Source: Argopecten irradians
Lineage: Eukaryota > Mollusca > Bivalvia > Pectinida > Pectinidae
Assembly (NCBI RefSeq): GCF_041381155.1
Contig: NC_091138.1
Span: forward strand, 34,217,604 to 34,281,603
DNA length: 64,000 bases
Direction: 5' to 3'
This document shows positions 37,701-48,467 of this stretch, one piece after another (position 1 is the first letter of the stretch; each line of letters opens with the position of its first letter). The notes under the pieces were generated by a model. It worked only from the letters and a program-made list of their open reading frames with translations, made no database searches and was not told the origin of the DNA. The translations under genes were made by a program, and so were the position numbers.

Positions 37701-40700
37701 TTATTGGGTTGAATACATTATATAAATTTATCAGATGAACTTTTCATTCTACAATTTAATGAATTTATTTCAAAATTTTTATCCAGGAATACAGGCATGC
37801 AGAACTTTAACACGGCTCTGTACAGCCCCTGTACAAAGAGGGACAGCTGTCAGACTTATGTCAACAGAAAATGATTCTAATCTACAGGTAGATGTGGACA
37901 GCAAGACAGGTGAAAAAACATACTTATACTGCTTTATGTGTTAGGTCCAATAACAAAGATAGGAGGTTATACTGGATTCAGGTTGTCCATTTCTCTATCC
38001 ATCCTTCTGTCCATCTGTAGACACAAAGATCAACCAACTACTAGTTCCTCCTAAACAACTGGAGAGATCTCAATAAAATTTGGTGGCAATAAATCTTAGG
38101 TGTGCACAATCTATAACAGGACAACTCCACCTTTTTCAGAGCTGTGCCTTTTTGTTAAAAGCAATGATATAAACAGAACAGGGTATATGTTGGCCTGCTC
38201 CTGGACGACAGTTCTATCTTTAAATGAATGATTATAAAAAAGATGAAAGTTCACTTTTAAAATTACATTTTGTAACAAGATCCGGTCTTTGTTTATTACA
38301 GACGTATCTCCTTTTGCTGGTAGATACTGTTTGTCATTAGTCTGTGACTAAATATTGCACCATTCTCTATATATAAGGATTTTACGCACTCAACCACAAT
38401 TAATTCCTACCTGTAAGAGAAGATAACTCTGTAATATGCAAATACAAATTTATGAATGCTGCTGCATTTAAGTTTAATTGTCATTGTAATAGTGTGTATT
38501 GTTTATTTATTTTAATTAACTTTTCTTTTAAGAATTCATTACCTTAAATTTGTAGTAGGGTATTTCCTCTTCCAGGGGTTGCGACCATGAAAATGTGCCG
38601 CCCACCTGTCAACAGTCTCAACCTTGAGTACCTGACCAGTATAAGCATAGCGCTGGAGAAGTTAGAGAATGAAAAGTGCAGAGGACTTATCTTGACATCA
38701 GTATGTTATAGACCACTCTAAAAAATACAATAATTTATTATTTGATTTCTTATTTTCTTCAGAATTTATTAATTTGAGTTAATTATCATAGTGGATTTGA
38801 TATGCACAATCAATACTCAATTTACTGTGAGCGTAAATGTTTAATTTCATGATTTGCACATGAAAAACATGTCATGACATTATTTTTGCGGTATATAAAT
38901 CTCATAGTATTGAAGTTTCATACATACGCAAAATATGCGTGGAGGAATTTCCCACAGCGTAATTAGCGTAAATTCCACCTCACGGAAATTTTTGCGTTTA
39001 CAGTATTTGATATTCATAATCAATATTTGATATTCAGAATTTTTACATCTGTAGCTAACTTTTATTGGTTATAGAGTACAGTCACAAATGTCATTAAAGA
39101 CCAGACCACCCAAGTGGTTTCTATATAGCACAAATGGTCTTTAAACACAGGTTAAAATGATCATTTGGGACCCTGAGAAAGTGGTCTTATAAAGCATGTG
39201 GTCTTTATACAAAGGTGGTCGCTAAAGCAGGTTTCATTGTATCCGAATTATGTTACAACTATTCTTGTTACCTTCCATAGGGCGTACCTAAGATTTTCTG
39301 TGCGGGATTGGACATTTTGGAGATGTACCAGCCAGACGTGGAGAGATTACAGGTGTTCTGGAGGTCACTACAAGATGTCTGGTTAAGACTGTATGGTTCT
39401 AAGATGGCTACCATCGCAGCCATCAATGTAAGTTGTCGACAACACAGTGGTCAGACAATGAAGGTCTAGGCACACACAAGTTTTCTAAGATTTTGTTTAA
39501 AAGTTTCTTGGACACTTTTAATTTTTATTTCGTTATCACGTTTGATAACTCTGCTATGTAAGCTGAAGGTATTTGACAGAAAAGAAACCAAATGTCAATT
39601 TAAGGTGATTAATATTTTTACATATCTGTATGCGGATATATATAAGTCACAATAAAGTTAAAAGTAAATGTGTAGACAAAAAATATAGCAAAAATCTCTT
39701 TTAATATAACTTTTTATCAAAAAATTTATTGCAATATCACCTATAGATTTGCAACACTTTGCTATGTATTTCAACAAGAACCTTGTTAGAAATTTAACAA
39801 CACATATAAAAGGCTATACTGTATGTGTACATGACTTAAAAACTCAGAAATTTTCAGATCATTTTGATGTAAAAGAATGAAAAATTTCTGAAATACCGGT
39901 ACCTTTTTACCAGTTTGTCTTCATGTTTTCTCCTTTCATACAGGTTATGTATAGACTTGCTAAATGAACTATGTAATTTTTGGATGTTTTCAGGGCCACA
40001 GTCCAGCTGGAGGCTGCCTCCTTGCTACCTGTTGTGATTACAGGTTCATGGCTCCAAACTACACCATCGGTCTTAACGAAACTCAACTGGTAAGTGTTAG
40101 TGTGATCAGACGGGAATTCCTCTGTTTATGAATAAATGTTAACAAGTGAAAAAATGTACCCATTGAAGGTATAGCGTGGTATTTAGAATTTCCATGTGTA
40201 TGTTGACTATTATCCTTGATAATCCCTGGAATATGTCCTTACAAACCTCGGTAGTTGCCCCCATCCTCGATACTTCAGGGGTTACTATAACTGTTGTTAA
40301 ATCCACCCCTGGACTATCTCATAGCAAAACTGTAGGCAACAGAACAGAACAGGTAATATAATCCTGTGATGTACATCAAAAGAGCCATATAATAGTACAT
40401 TGTGGTTGACTGTGTGACTTTGAAGTCGGGTGTTGGAGTATAGTCCAGGGGAGGATATAACGCCAGTTATTGTAACCCCTGGAGTATCGAGGATGAGTTA
40501 CCCCAGGAATAATGTGTATATGCCGTATCTGTTAATAGAAAGTTGTAAAAAAAATTAGGAATATGTAATGATACCAACAAGCACAGGAAAATCTCCTTCA
40601 AAAATGTATGGAAAAACATAATAATACATGTATATAAATGAATGAAGATAAGTATACGTCAAATAAAATGTTTCAACATACATGTATATCATTCTCTTTC

Positions 40701-42110
40701 AGGGCATCGTTGCACCATTTTGGTAAGCTTATGAATTTTACTTTATTTAGATAATCAATTTGACAATTTATAGATTACATCAATTTGACAATTTATAGAT
40801 TAATTAATTAGTGGCCCCTTCACTAGATATGATGTGATCAATTTGTTTAATTATAAATATCACATTATTGCTAATTCTAAATTGTTATTTTTATTTGATG
40901 CATGATTGTTTTGCCTGTAGTTGCTTGAAAGTGGGATTACAACTGTCTTATGTAAATAAAAGAAAAAAGATGATGTATAGTTTTGCTTTAATACTGATGG
41001 TACTCAGAATTAAATGAAGGAAGCAGCTGGTGATTTAATTCTTGACTAAGAAGATCCACCATGTATAAAGTCTAGTTATTAGAATCTGTTTATCATGGTG
41101 TTAAAAAAATTCTCTTAAAAAGATACAGGAATAGGAGCTCTCTGTCTTGATGTCAGTTCTGAAGAGTTCTCCTAGAAAGCTTACAAATAAATAGGCTTCT
41201 AGATACCAAAATGGTGTCAGTAAAGTATGATTTACCATCTATTAGTTCCACTTTCCTCATATTGTGAGGTCCTATTTTGATTTTCACATGACAACACAAT
41301 CACCGGAAGGTGGGACTTAGTCCACATTCTTTTGGTATCTCGAGACCCACATATTTGTTAAGATTATTTGTTACAGGTTCAAGGACACTATGCAAGGAGT
41401 TATTGGTAACCGTGAGACAGAGCACGCTCTCACTCTTGGTCTAATGTACAGTACAGACCAGGCTCTCGATATTAAACTCATCGACAAGATTGTACCACAG
41501 GAAGAGATCCAAGCTGCCGCACAGGAGAAAATGAAGCAGTATCTCAAAATTCCAGGTCAGCAATTACAGTACCGCTATAGGAAGAACAATTGTTTTGTAC
41601 CATGTCTTCATATAAATGATCTTATTTTGTTTCATACTCAAAAGTTTACATTGTTATAGCAAAAGAAACATAGTTTAGATTAGAATATTGCCAAAGCAAA
41701 TCTCCATAGGCACATAATACCTGGCACATATTGTGATGGAGCAATCGAGGGTGGAAAGGGATGAAGTTCATCCATTTTTGTCTTATTCTTATTTTCATTC
41801 AAGTTTAAGGATGTAAGTATTTGCTTAATAGTTTCAAGTTATTTTCATGATTGTTTTGAAAGTATAGTATATAACTCTCAATCTATTTTTATATGACTGA
41901 TTTTATTATTTAACCTACTGTTTCTTTATTGCAGAGGTTGCCCGCCAGCTCAGTAAGGACTTGATGAGGAGGGAGACTCTAGAGAAACTGAGACTGCGAC
42001 GGGAAGATGATGTTGCTAATTTTAAGAACTTTGCTATCAGAGATTCAGTGCAGAAATCATTAGGAATGTACTTAGAAATGCTTAAAAAGAAAAGTCAGCA
42101 GAAAAAGTAG
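34768..42110 (+). CDS. ECI1: Enoyl-CoA delta-isomerase 1, mitochondrial
   Basis: Inferred CDS joins 34768-34789, 37787-37909, 38576-38700, 39281-39427, 39994-40089, 40703-40722, 41377-41555 and 41935-42110, all in phase, about 295 residues (human ECI1 about 302). The N-terminus is Arg-rich and acid-poor (M-A-T-S-W-T-R-G, then R-T-L-T-R-L-C), as expected for a mitochondrial presequence. Crotonase-fold signatures follow: C-A-G-L-D-I-L-E-M (oxyanion hole), I-A-A-I-N-G-H-S-P-A-G-G-C-L, C-D-Y-R-F-M, and Y-T-I-G-L-N-E-T-Q-L-G, whose Glu corresponds to the catalytic Glu of ECI1. In the family the enzyme shifts cis/trans-3-enoyl-CoA to trans-2-enoyl-CoA in beta-oxidation of unsaturated fats. The sixth exon is only 20 nt and encodes G-I-V-A-P-F plus two bases of a Trp codon. 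The first exon was chosen by phase and presequence character. Confidence 0.92.
35156..35305. repeat. Fold-back element with central perfect hairpin
   Basis: Outer inverted arms CAGGCGTCTGCTTCTG (35157) and CAGAAGCAGACGCCTG (35289) enclose a central perfect palindrome AGTACCCCTACTA / TAGTAGGGGTACT at 35226-35255. This is characteristic of a small fold-back/MITE. It lies in ECI1 intron 1. Confidence 0.75.
35380..36540. repeat. Probable dispersed repeat with internal duplication
   Basis: Two segments about 400 bp apart share TTGTATTAAACTTTT / TGGTATTAAACTTTTGTT, GGAAGAAAAA and GTCCGTGTGCT(C/T)..TTTTT (35547 and 35942). No ends or coding region were identified; the 144-codon minus-strand frame at 36124-36558 shows no recognisable domain. 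Repeat status is inference from internal similarity. Confidence 0.35.
36525..36594 (+). repeat. tRNA-like SINE head or tRNA pseudogene
   Basis: TGTAGCTCATTAAATAAAGCA resembles a tRNA D-arm/A-box, and CTGGGTTTGAACCCCAG forms a perfect 5-bp T-arm with B-box. The acceptor stem does not pair well (3' side TATGGCC) and the anticodon arm is poor, so it is not an intact tRNA gene. A SINE promoter followed by an unrelated body (from 36600) is the likeliest reading. Confidence 0.45.
36880..37221. mobile_element. MITE family B, copy 2, with a family A element nested inside
   Basis: The ends TAGTCCGCTAAGCCTGCC and (inverse) TAGTCTGCTAAACCTGCC match copy 1 at 17076. The flanks are a perfect 9-bp direct repeat TTTCAACAA (36871-36879, 37222-37230). 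The interior is occupied from about 36925 to 37140 by a diverged family A MITE (ATTGACCCAATTAATAACC on the left, GGCGCTTATTGGATTGAAT on the right). The nesting shows that B inserted first and A later. Confidence 0.8.
37529..37718. mobile_element. TA-flanked MITE family A, copy 2
   Basis: The left end CCGTATTCGACCCAATAAGC and right end GCTTATTGGGTTGAATACAT are inverted repeats flanked by TA (37527 and 37719). Extended homology runs inward through GCGCCC. It lies 68 bp upstream of ECI1 exon 2, in the intron. Confidence 0.75.
38825..39003. mobile_element. TA-flanked MITE (CTGTRARCGYAAA type), intronic
   Basis: The left end CTGTGAGCGTAAATG and right end TTTTTGCGTTTACAG are inverted repeats flanked by TA (38823 and 39004), about 179 bp long. 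The body contains repeated GCGTAA and ACGCAAAA motifs. A Tc1/mariner-type non-autonomous element is the likeliest source. Confidence 0.65.
39070..39240. repeat. Probable dispersed repeat fragment (GGTCTTTA units)
   Basis: Short motifs TGGTCTTTA/AGACCA recur (39095, 39130, 39180, 39208), and the right edge GGTGGTCGCTAAAGCAGG looks like an element end. Boundaries and target duplication were not resolved. It lies in the intron before ECI1 exon 4. Confidence 0.35.
40262..40495. mobile_element. MITE family C, intact copy, intron of ECI1
   Basis: The left end CATCCTCGATACTTCAGGGG and right end CCCCTGGAGTATCGAGGATG are inverted repeats; the flanks AGTTGCCCC and AGTTACCCC form a 9-bp direct repeat with one difference. 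Subterminal inverted segments ACCCCTGGACTAT and ATAGTCCAGGGG add a second palindromic layer. The 9-bp target suggests a Mutator-like source. Nothing is encoded. Confidence 0.8.
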
Positions 42111-43125
42111 GCCATAACTTGTGATTGACTGTCGATCATCTTACAAAACAGAAGACATCGTTAATACTTTAGGTTGTTATTCTCTGTGGTCAAGGGAATT
42201 AAATTGACTGTCTTCTAAGTTGAATACATGAAAAAACTTCTGGGTTTAGTGTGTGTTTAAATTGAAGGAAGGATTAGAATTTAAGAAAACATAATGCTTA
42301 AATTCCAACATCGCATAGTTGTCACAGGGACCTGACATGAATTTCTAACCAACAGTATAATTATTATATTGGGACAAGGAAGTAATTCCAACCGTGTGGA
42401 CAAAATAAAATTGTCAAATTTTCAAGACGATCTGCCCCTTTATCAAGACATACAAAAAACGAACTCGATTACATAAAAGGATACAAACAGTAATGCGGGA
42501 CAAAGTAGACAATATTTAACTATATAGCACAATGGAGCGCAATTTACCCTTCGGCAAGTGGCAGCCGAAGGCCGGATCTACCAAAATAATCAATATGATA
42601 AAATATATAAATACTGTTGGTTAGAAATTTGTACCAGTTCCCTGTGGTTTGAGGTATTGATAACTTACTATGGGAGTTGTAACATTATTTGAATATGGTG
42701 CTTTAACTTATGATAGCCATTTCACCAGACAAGCTTTGTATAAAATAGATAATACTGGTATTTGGTATTAGGAGATTCAGCAATCATGTGATAAACCTGT
42801 GAAATATAACTTCTGTTATTGTACATGCAGTTTTAATTAACTGGGATATTATGTACGCGTCAATATTTTTCTTAGTTTATAACACATTTCAGATTATTCA
42901 AAGCACTATTCAATGAACGAAATATCAGCAATCTAGATTGGAAATATCAGTGTTCTTGTTTCAGGATCCATTGCTGGTTTTCTGAGTCCAGAATTTTGCT
43001 CATGTCTGGCCATGAATAGTAATATAACCAGGATAATTATGATATACATGTATTAACGTCTATCTGCACAATTTATGTTAAATACATTTATAGTGTACAA
43101 TAAAGCCACAACAGTCAAAATGAAA
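42111..43125 (+). other. ECI1 3' untranslated region
   Basis: About 1 kb follows the TAG at 42108-42110 and ends near AATAAA at 43099-43104. A second AATAAA occurs near 43239. It contains the inverted-repeat element at 42323-42646. Confidence 0.55.
42323..42646. mobile_element. Inverted-repeat element in the ECI1 3'UTR
   Basis: The left end CACAGGGACCTG and the inverse of the right end CACAGGGAACTG, followed on both sides by AATTTCTAACCAACAGTAT, give TIRs of about 36 bp. The 324-bp body contains CCCTTCGGCAAGTGGCAGCC and no open frame. No clear target duplication was found. It lies between the ECI1 stop and the polyadenylation signal, so it is likely transcribed within the 3'UTR. Confidence 0.7.
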
Positions 43126-43399
43126 TTGTTTCATTGATAAATTGACTGAAGCATTATATGCAGATTTAGCAAGTCACAAATTTATGAAAATTAAGTTTGT
43201 AAGCAATTTGATGTGATTATATGATATATATTTTGTGAATAAATTCATATTTTGTAAATAATGTATTCAGATTAGTTGTTTTCACATAACTTTCTAAATA
43301 TAGGGTAAGTAATTTTATAACTGATATAAAGGATAATGTGTTGAGTGTCTGAGGCTTGTTTTCTTACCTTTTCGGATGCCAACTTTTAAATTTATCAAA

Positions 43400-44040
43400 T
43401 TGTTTTTTGTCCGTGGGTCTGTCCTTCCATCCGTCCGTCCTTCCATTAAAAATTCTTGTTATTACTATTTCTCAGAAAGTGCTGAAGGGATCTTTCTCAA
43501 ATTTCATATATGTACCCTTAGGTCCCTAGTTGAGCATATTGTATTTTGGGACCTATCGGTCAACAAGATGGCTGACAGTCAACCATCTTGGATTTTGGTA
43601 GTTAAAGTTTGTTATTGGTATTTCTCAGAAAGAACTGAAGGGATTTTTCTCAAATTTTATATGTAGGTTCCCCCAGGGTCCTGGTTGTGCATATTGCATT
43701 TTGGGACCGAACGGTTGACAAGATGGCCACCTGGTAGCCATCTTGAATTTTGATAGTTAAAGTTTGTGATTGCTATTATTTTTCAGAAATTACTGGGGGA
43801 TCGCTCTCAAATTCCATATGTATGTGCCCCTTGGGCCTAAGTTGTTGGTTGGTGGGCCACTCATTTAAATAGATGGCCACCAGGCAGCCATCTTGGAATT
43901 TGATTTAAAACATTGTTATCACTATTTCTCATAAAGTACTGAAGGGATCGTTCTCAAACTACATATGTAGGTTCCCCTTGGGCCGTTGTTGTGCATATTG
44001 CCTTTCGGGACCGAGTTGTCAACAAGATGGTCATATTGGT
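43400..44040 (+). mobile_element. Truncated tandem-core element, family 1
   Basis: GTCCTTCCATCCGTCCGTCC leads into about four diverged units with TTCTCAGAAAGTGCTGAAGGG, AGTTGTGCATATTGC-type and CCATCTTGGATTTTG segments, as in the element at 10358-11344. The 5' TTTTAGCCCACC and the 3' hairpin are missing, so both ends are lost. Confidence 0.7.
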
Positions 44041-44134
44041 ACCTATATCAGAGTCCAAGGCTTTTTCACTTTTGAATGTTATCTTCAATTACAAGACATA
44101 CAAACTCCATACTTGTAGTACATAGGGGTCCACA

Positions 44135-44450
44135 CATCCTCAATATTCAGGTGTTCCGATCACTTACGATCTCTACACCCCTGGACTATCTCATAGTAAA
44201 ACTGGAGGCAACAGATTAGAACAGGTAATTTAGTCATTTGATGTACATCAAAAGGGTCGTATAACGGTACACAGTGGTTGACTGTGAGGCTTTAATGTTC
44301 GGCGTCGCTCTCTCCGTAGTCTTCAAAGGAAATCTTTGCTAGCCTGTGATTGGTCAAATGTTTTCAGCTGAGCTGCCTTCAATTTCACTATGAGATTGTC
44401 CAGGGGTGTAGAGATCGTAAGTGATCGGAACCCCTGGAATATCGAGGATG
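44135..44450. mobile_element. MITE family C, second well-preserved copy
   Basis: The left end CATCCTCAATATTCAGG and right end CCTGGAATATCGAGGATG are inverted repeats. The flanks GGGTCCACA and GGGTCCACG form a 9-bp direct repeat with one difference. Internal ACACCCCTGGACTATCTCATAG and its inverse at 44384-44406 form an inner palindrome. The interior ACTGGAGGCAACAGA matches copy 40262-40495. Confidence 0.8.
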
Positions 44451-45930
44451 GGGTCCACGGGGCTACAGGTCATCCTGAGAAGGGCTCTGTTCTGGGCTTA
44501 CCACCTGTGCTCGGGTGGCCAAATTATCTGGCCATATCTGGCCAAATTACTGACATTTATTTTGAAATTTAGTCCCATTTAAGAAAAAAAATATATCAAC
44601 CATGCAATATCTTCTGTGTTATAAGTATATGTTTAGTCTACTGAAGTGTCTGTGTCCGTTTTGCAAGGAAATTGCAATCTTACGGTACATCAACTTCGCT
44701 AGTCAAAGGTATTTCAGGGAGAGTATGGTACATGTAGTTTGAACTAACAAGGTAGTCCTGTTGGAAGGTCAAGCTCGGAACTTTTGAACTCCAGTTACAT
44801 TGAAAGAAGACCAAGGAGATGTCATAACTTCTTATCGGTCTAGTATTATGTGTTTAGCTCTTCTGACTCGAAGGGTCAGGATGACCTATTGTCATCAAGC
44901 TTTGAACGTGCTTTTTACGATTAACAAATTCCCATTCAACCACAAATGGCAAAGCATAAATTTTGATTCAATGATTGCAGCTGGCTACAGTGCTTTAGTT
45001 TTTATTTTATTTAAAAATAAAGACATTATTTGGATTTTGTAGGTTGATATACCATAATGGATACGACTGGATATGGCTGTCAAGAAATCGAGCAAACGTC
45101 AGATTAACAGACTTTGGTACTTGAGTGTTTTTAAACCAAAACAGCAGTTTAAAATGAAATCGTTTAAGTCACAAAGACGGTCTAGTGAAAGAAAGTGTGA
45201 ATTATGAATGCTGCATAGAGTTATAAATGTTTAATTCCATATAGTCTATAATATGCAGTGTATTGTCATAATGCTTTTCAAGCAACCTGATTTGGAAACA
45301 TTCAAACGTTTTCAGCATGCGTTAGAAGTGAGGAACCATTATATCTCTATTTAATATCACATGGCACCACACATATTATTATTAATGACGGAATCTACTT
45401 TAAAGGGGGGCTACTCCTATATATTTCACTCTTCTGTGAGTGAAACCACAAATAGTGGTACAACGTGGTCATTGTTATGAAAAGGTAATGTATTCGATCT
45501 GGCAATTCTTAGCCTAATATGCTTATTATGATGGCAAATAAGATGCCATATGTTATATTGATACATTATTTTAGTGTTTTAAACCCGTTAGCATGGATAT
45601 TACAAGTGCACATAACTGTAACTGTAACCTGCGACATGTGCGCGTTTCAAAAGATTTATTAGCTTAATGACTCAATATTTGTTGATCATAAGTGATAATC
45701 TTAAGACAGCCGTTTAGTTTTAAGATATTTTTCGATAGTAAAATAGTTAGTTAATATATAGGTAATAATCTCTATTGAATTCCAAAGGTGAAAAACACAC
45801 AATATCAAATTTACTAAACTGTGTATTTTAACCGTGAAGTTAACTATGCTTGTAAAAATGTGTACGCACCATGTGTTTGCATGGCTGTGTAACAGGTTGT
45901 CAGCATGTATGTTTTAAATATCACTTGCAG
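44451..45930. other. Intergenic sequence and likely NUDT1 5' region
   Basis: No recognised coding exon is seen. The NUDT1 coding exon starts just after an acceptor at 45930, so a non-coding NUDT1 first exon should lie upstream; I could not place it confidently. The 80-codon frame at 44800-45042 has no recognisable features. Confidence 0.4.
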
Positions 45931-45953
45931 ATCTCCGTGAACAAGTCTATAAA

Positions 45954-48224
45954 ATGACAACCAATAAATTACTGACCTTAGTGCTACTCAGGCAGGCACC
46001 AAGGATATTGCTGGGAATGAAGAAAAGGGGGTTTGGGGCCGGAAGGTGGAATGGATTTGGCGGGAAAGTGGAGCCTGGTGAAACTATAAAAGCTGCCGCA
46101 AGGAGGTATATAGTAAACTTGACTCTTGGAAGATTCGAAATGACAGCATGGCCTTTCTATGTCAGTTAAATAAATTTAATACAAGAAACACAATAACACA
46201 GTTAAACACACATATATTATATATACATAACTCAAAACAAGGAAAGGATGTTGACTGTTTATTGATGGATTGAAAGATTATCAGAAACCATAAAACAAAT
46301 CTTTGGCGTAACAGGGGCTACTCACTCACAACTAACAATAAACAAAAACTGCTTGACTCTGTAGGAAAAGAGAAGATACATAACATATATTATATATACA
46401 TATCTACATGTATATAGATGTGTATGTGATCCGTACTGATACGTACTGTTTTATTGCAAAAGTTTTTTGTTTGAGAACTTTGTGTATTTTTTTTGTTTAG
46501 GAAAAAGAATAATTTCTATTTTATAAACTGTAACTTTATTTTTGGAAGCTGTGCATAGCGTTAGTGGTTTTTAAGAACAAATTAAAAGCTATACGAAACT
46601 CCTACACTAATTATCATCGTCGATTACCTGCCGACAATAACCAGTCTAGCGTAGTGGAGTTAAGACATTTTGATATTCAATGATGCTAATTAGGTGTTTT
46701 GTAATTTTTTGATTTTGTAATATTTTGATACAGAGAACTACTGGAAGAATCGTGTGTAGTTTGTGACGATCTGAAGGAAGTAGGACTTCTGAAGTTTGAA
46801 TTTAAAGATGAACCACAGATACTAGAAGTACATGTATTCACTTCCGATAACTTTGAAGGAGAGCCAAAGGAAACGGAAGGTAAGCCTTATTGACATAAAT
46901 TAATGGCCAAAAAGTAAAGATCTGCTGTCATGAAATATGCCATTGACGGGTATTCATCTTGACCTAACGGTCTGATGTTTTCGCAAATACTGGATTTCTT
47001 GGTCACAGAACTGATCCCTTCCACCGGGTAGCAGGAATCGAAAATAAGCTATTATATCTATTGCAAAAATGTTTTGCTTCATTGTCATTTTCTTTCATAT
47101 ATACCATGGATTGCAGTGGTGATGAATGATAGAAAATAGTGTAACTGCAATGGGCCCTGAACATTTCTTGTTTCAGTCATTTTAAAAATAAAAGAAAAAC
47201 AATTACTGAAATTGCTACATTCGAATAAGGAAAATGGGCTATCAAAGTTTTCCTTTAAGCCAATGAAGGAATACTTGAAATATTGTTGTCATTTTGGTAG
47301 TATGATGATGTGCTTGTTATCTCACTTTAATTCTACAAGATTGATGGTTTGGTCATCCTTGGAAGGGAGGGTGTGATTTTTAATTATCTTAAGTATATAT
47401 GCTTCAGTGCAATATTAAAAATTGAAACACAACACGAATATAGCAGAGTTTCCGAGAATACACAAGGAAGTTCAACATGATCTATGCATTGAAGGATAAA
47501 TTTAAGGGAGTGGGACGATTGGTTTGCCGTTGTCTGTATAATGTGACCGGGTAGGTGTATTTGTTTGGTGTCTTCGGCGACATGGTTTCATGAGATGACA
47601 CTATCTAAAGGACAATAGTTCCACTATTACAAGGACACGCAACACGAATAAGGTATACCGCAGCCTCCCTAGACATACAGTCATCCAACACGAATAAGGT
47701 ATACCGCAGCCTCCCTAGACATACAGTCATCCAACACGAATAAGGTATACCGCAGCCTCCCTAGACATACAGTCATCCAACATATCCCAACACATTGCTC
47801 CATGGAATAAGGTATCCAACACCAATAAGGTATACCACAGCCTCCCTAGACATACAGTCATCCAACACGAATAAGGTATACCGCAGCCTCCCTAGACATA
47901 CAGTCATCCACATATCCCAACACATTGCTCACATGGAAGGCCGTCCTTAAATGAACATGTCTGTTAATAGGACGTCATAATGATAAACCAGACGGAACCA
48001 ATGCATGTTTATATATTGTATACTTTATCATAACAGAAATGCGCCCTAAATGGTTTGACGAGAAGTCCATCCCCTTTGAGCAGATGTGGCCGGACGATAT
48101 ATTTTGGTTTCCGTTGCTGTTAGGTGGCAAATCATTCTCTGGATATTTCTGGTTTGAAGGACTCAATGACATTGTTAAGTACAATTTAGAAGAAGTGGAA
48201 AGAATAGAAAGCAGCACAAGTTAA
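45954..48224 (+). CDS. NUDT1: Oxidised purine nucleoside triphosphatase (MTH1 type)
   Basis: CDS joins 45954-46105, 46734-46879 and 48037-48224, in phase, giving 161 residues (human MTH1 is 156). The acceptor CACTTGCAG at 45930 lies 23 nt before the ATG, so the first coding exon carries a short leader. Substrate-pocket motifs are present: [12 protein letters not shown] and, in the last exon, M-W-P-D-D, which hold the Asn, Trp and Asp residues that recognise 8-oxo-purines in human MTH1. The Nudix box reads G-x5-E-x7-R-E-L-L-E-E-S-C-V across the exon 1-2 junction, with the usual Gly replaced by Cys. In the family it hydrolyses 8-oxo-dGTP and 2-OH-dATP to monophosphates, cleaning the nucleotide pool. 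The long second intron carries a minisatellite. Confidence 0.93.
47636..47937 (+). repeat. Minisatellite, 46-bp unit, in NUDT1 intron 2
   Basis: The unit AACACGAATAAGGTATACC...CAGTCATCC starts at 47641, 47687 and 47733 with almost no divergence, then again at about 47818 and 47864. A second sequence, CATATCCCAACACATTGCTC, follows unit 3 and unit 5, so the array has a higher-order (3 + spacer, 2 + spacer) arrangement. Confidence 0.9.
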
Positions 48225-48467
48225 TATTTTAAGAAGTTTTAATTCCATCTGCTGAGACATTGCATTCATGTGAAGAGAAGAAGCCACCATTTTGACTCTT
48301 AACATACAATGTGTGTCAATTGACCATGATATTAGTGAATCTTCGACTTGCGCATGGAAAATGATTGAGTTTACCATACAAAAGTGTTCATTATCTTGAT
48401 CATCCCTATGCTACTAGTATTCACCATTCGAAATAGGAATAAGGTATTAGATATTGAAATATTAAGC

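Noticed and set aside
42425-42475. Hammerhead-ribozyme-like core on the minus strand (TTGATAAAGGGGCAG...TTGAAAA) inside the ECI1 3'UTR element
   Set aside because: It resembles a CTGATGA...GAAA layout, but the two invariant core segments do not match and no convincing stems I/III could be drawn.
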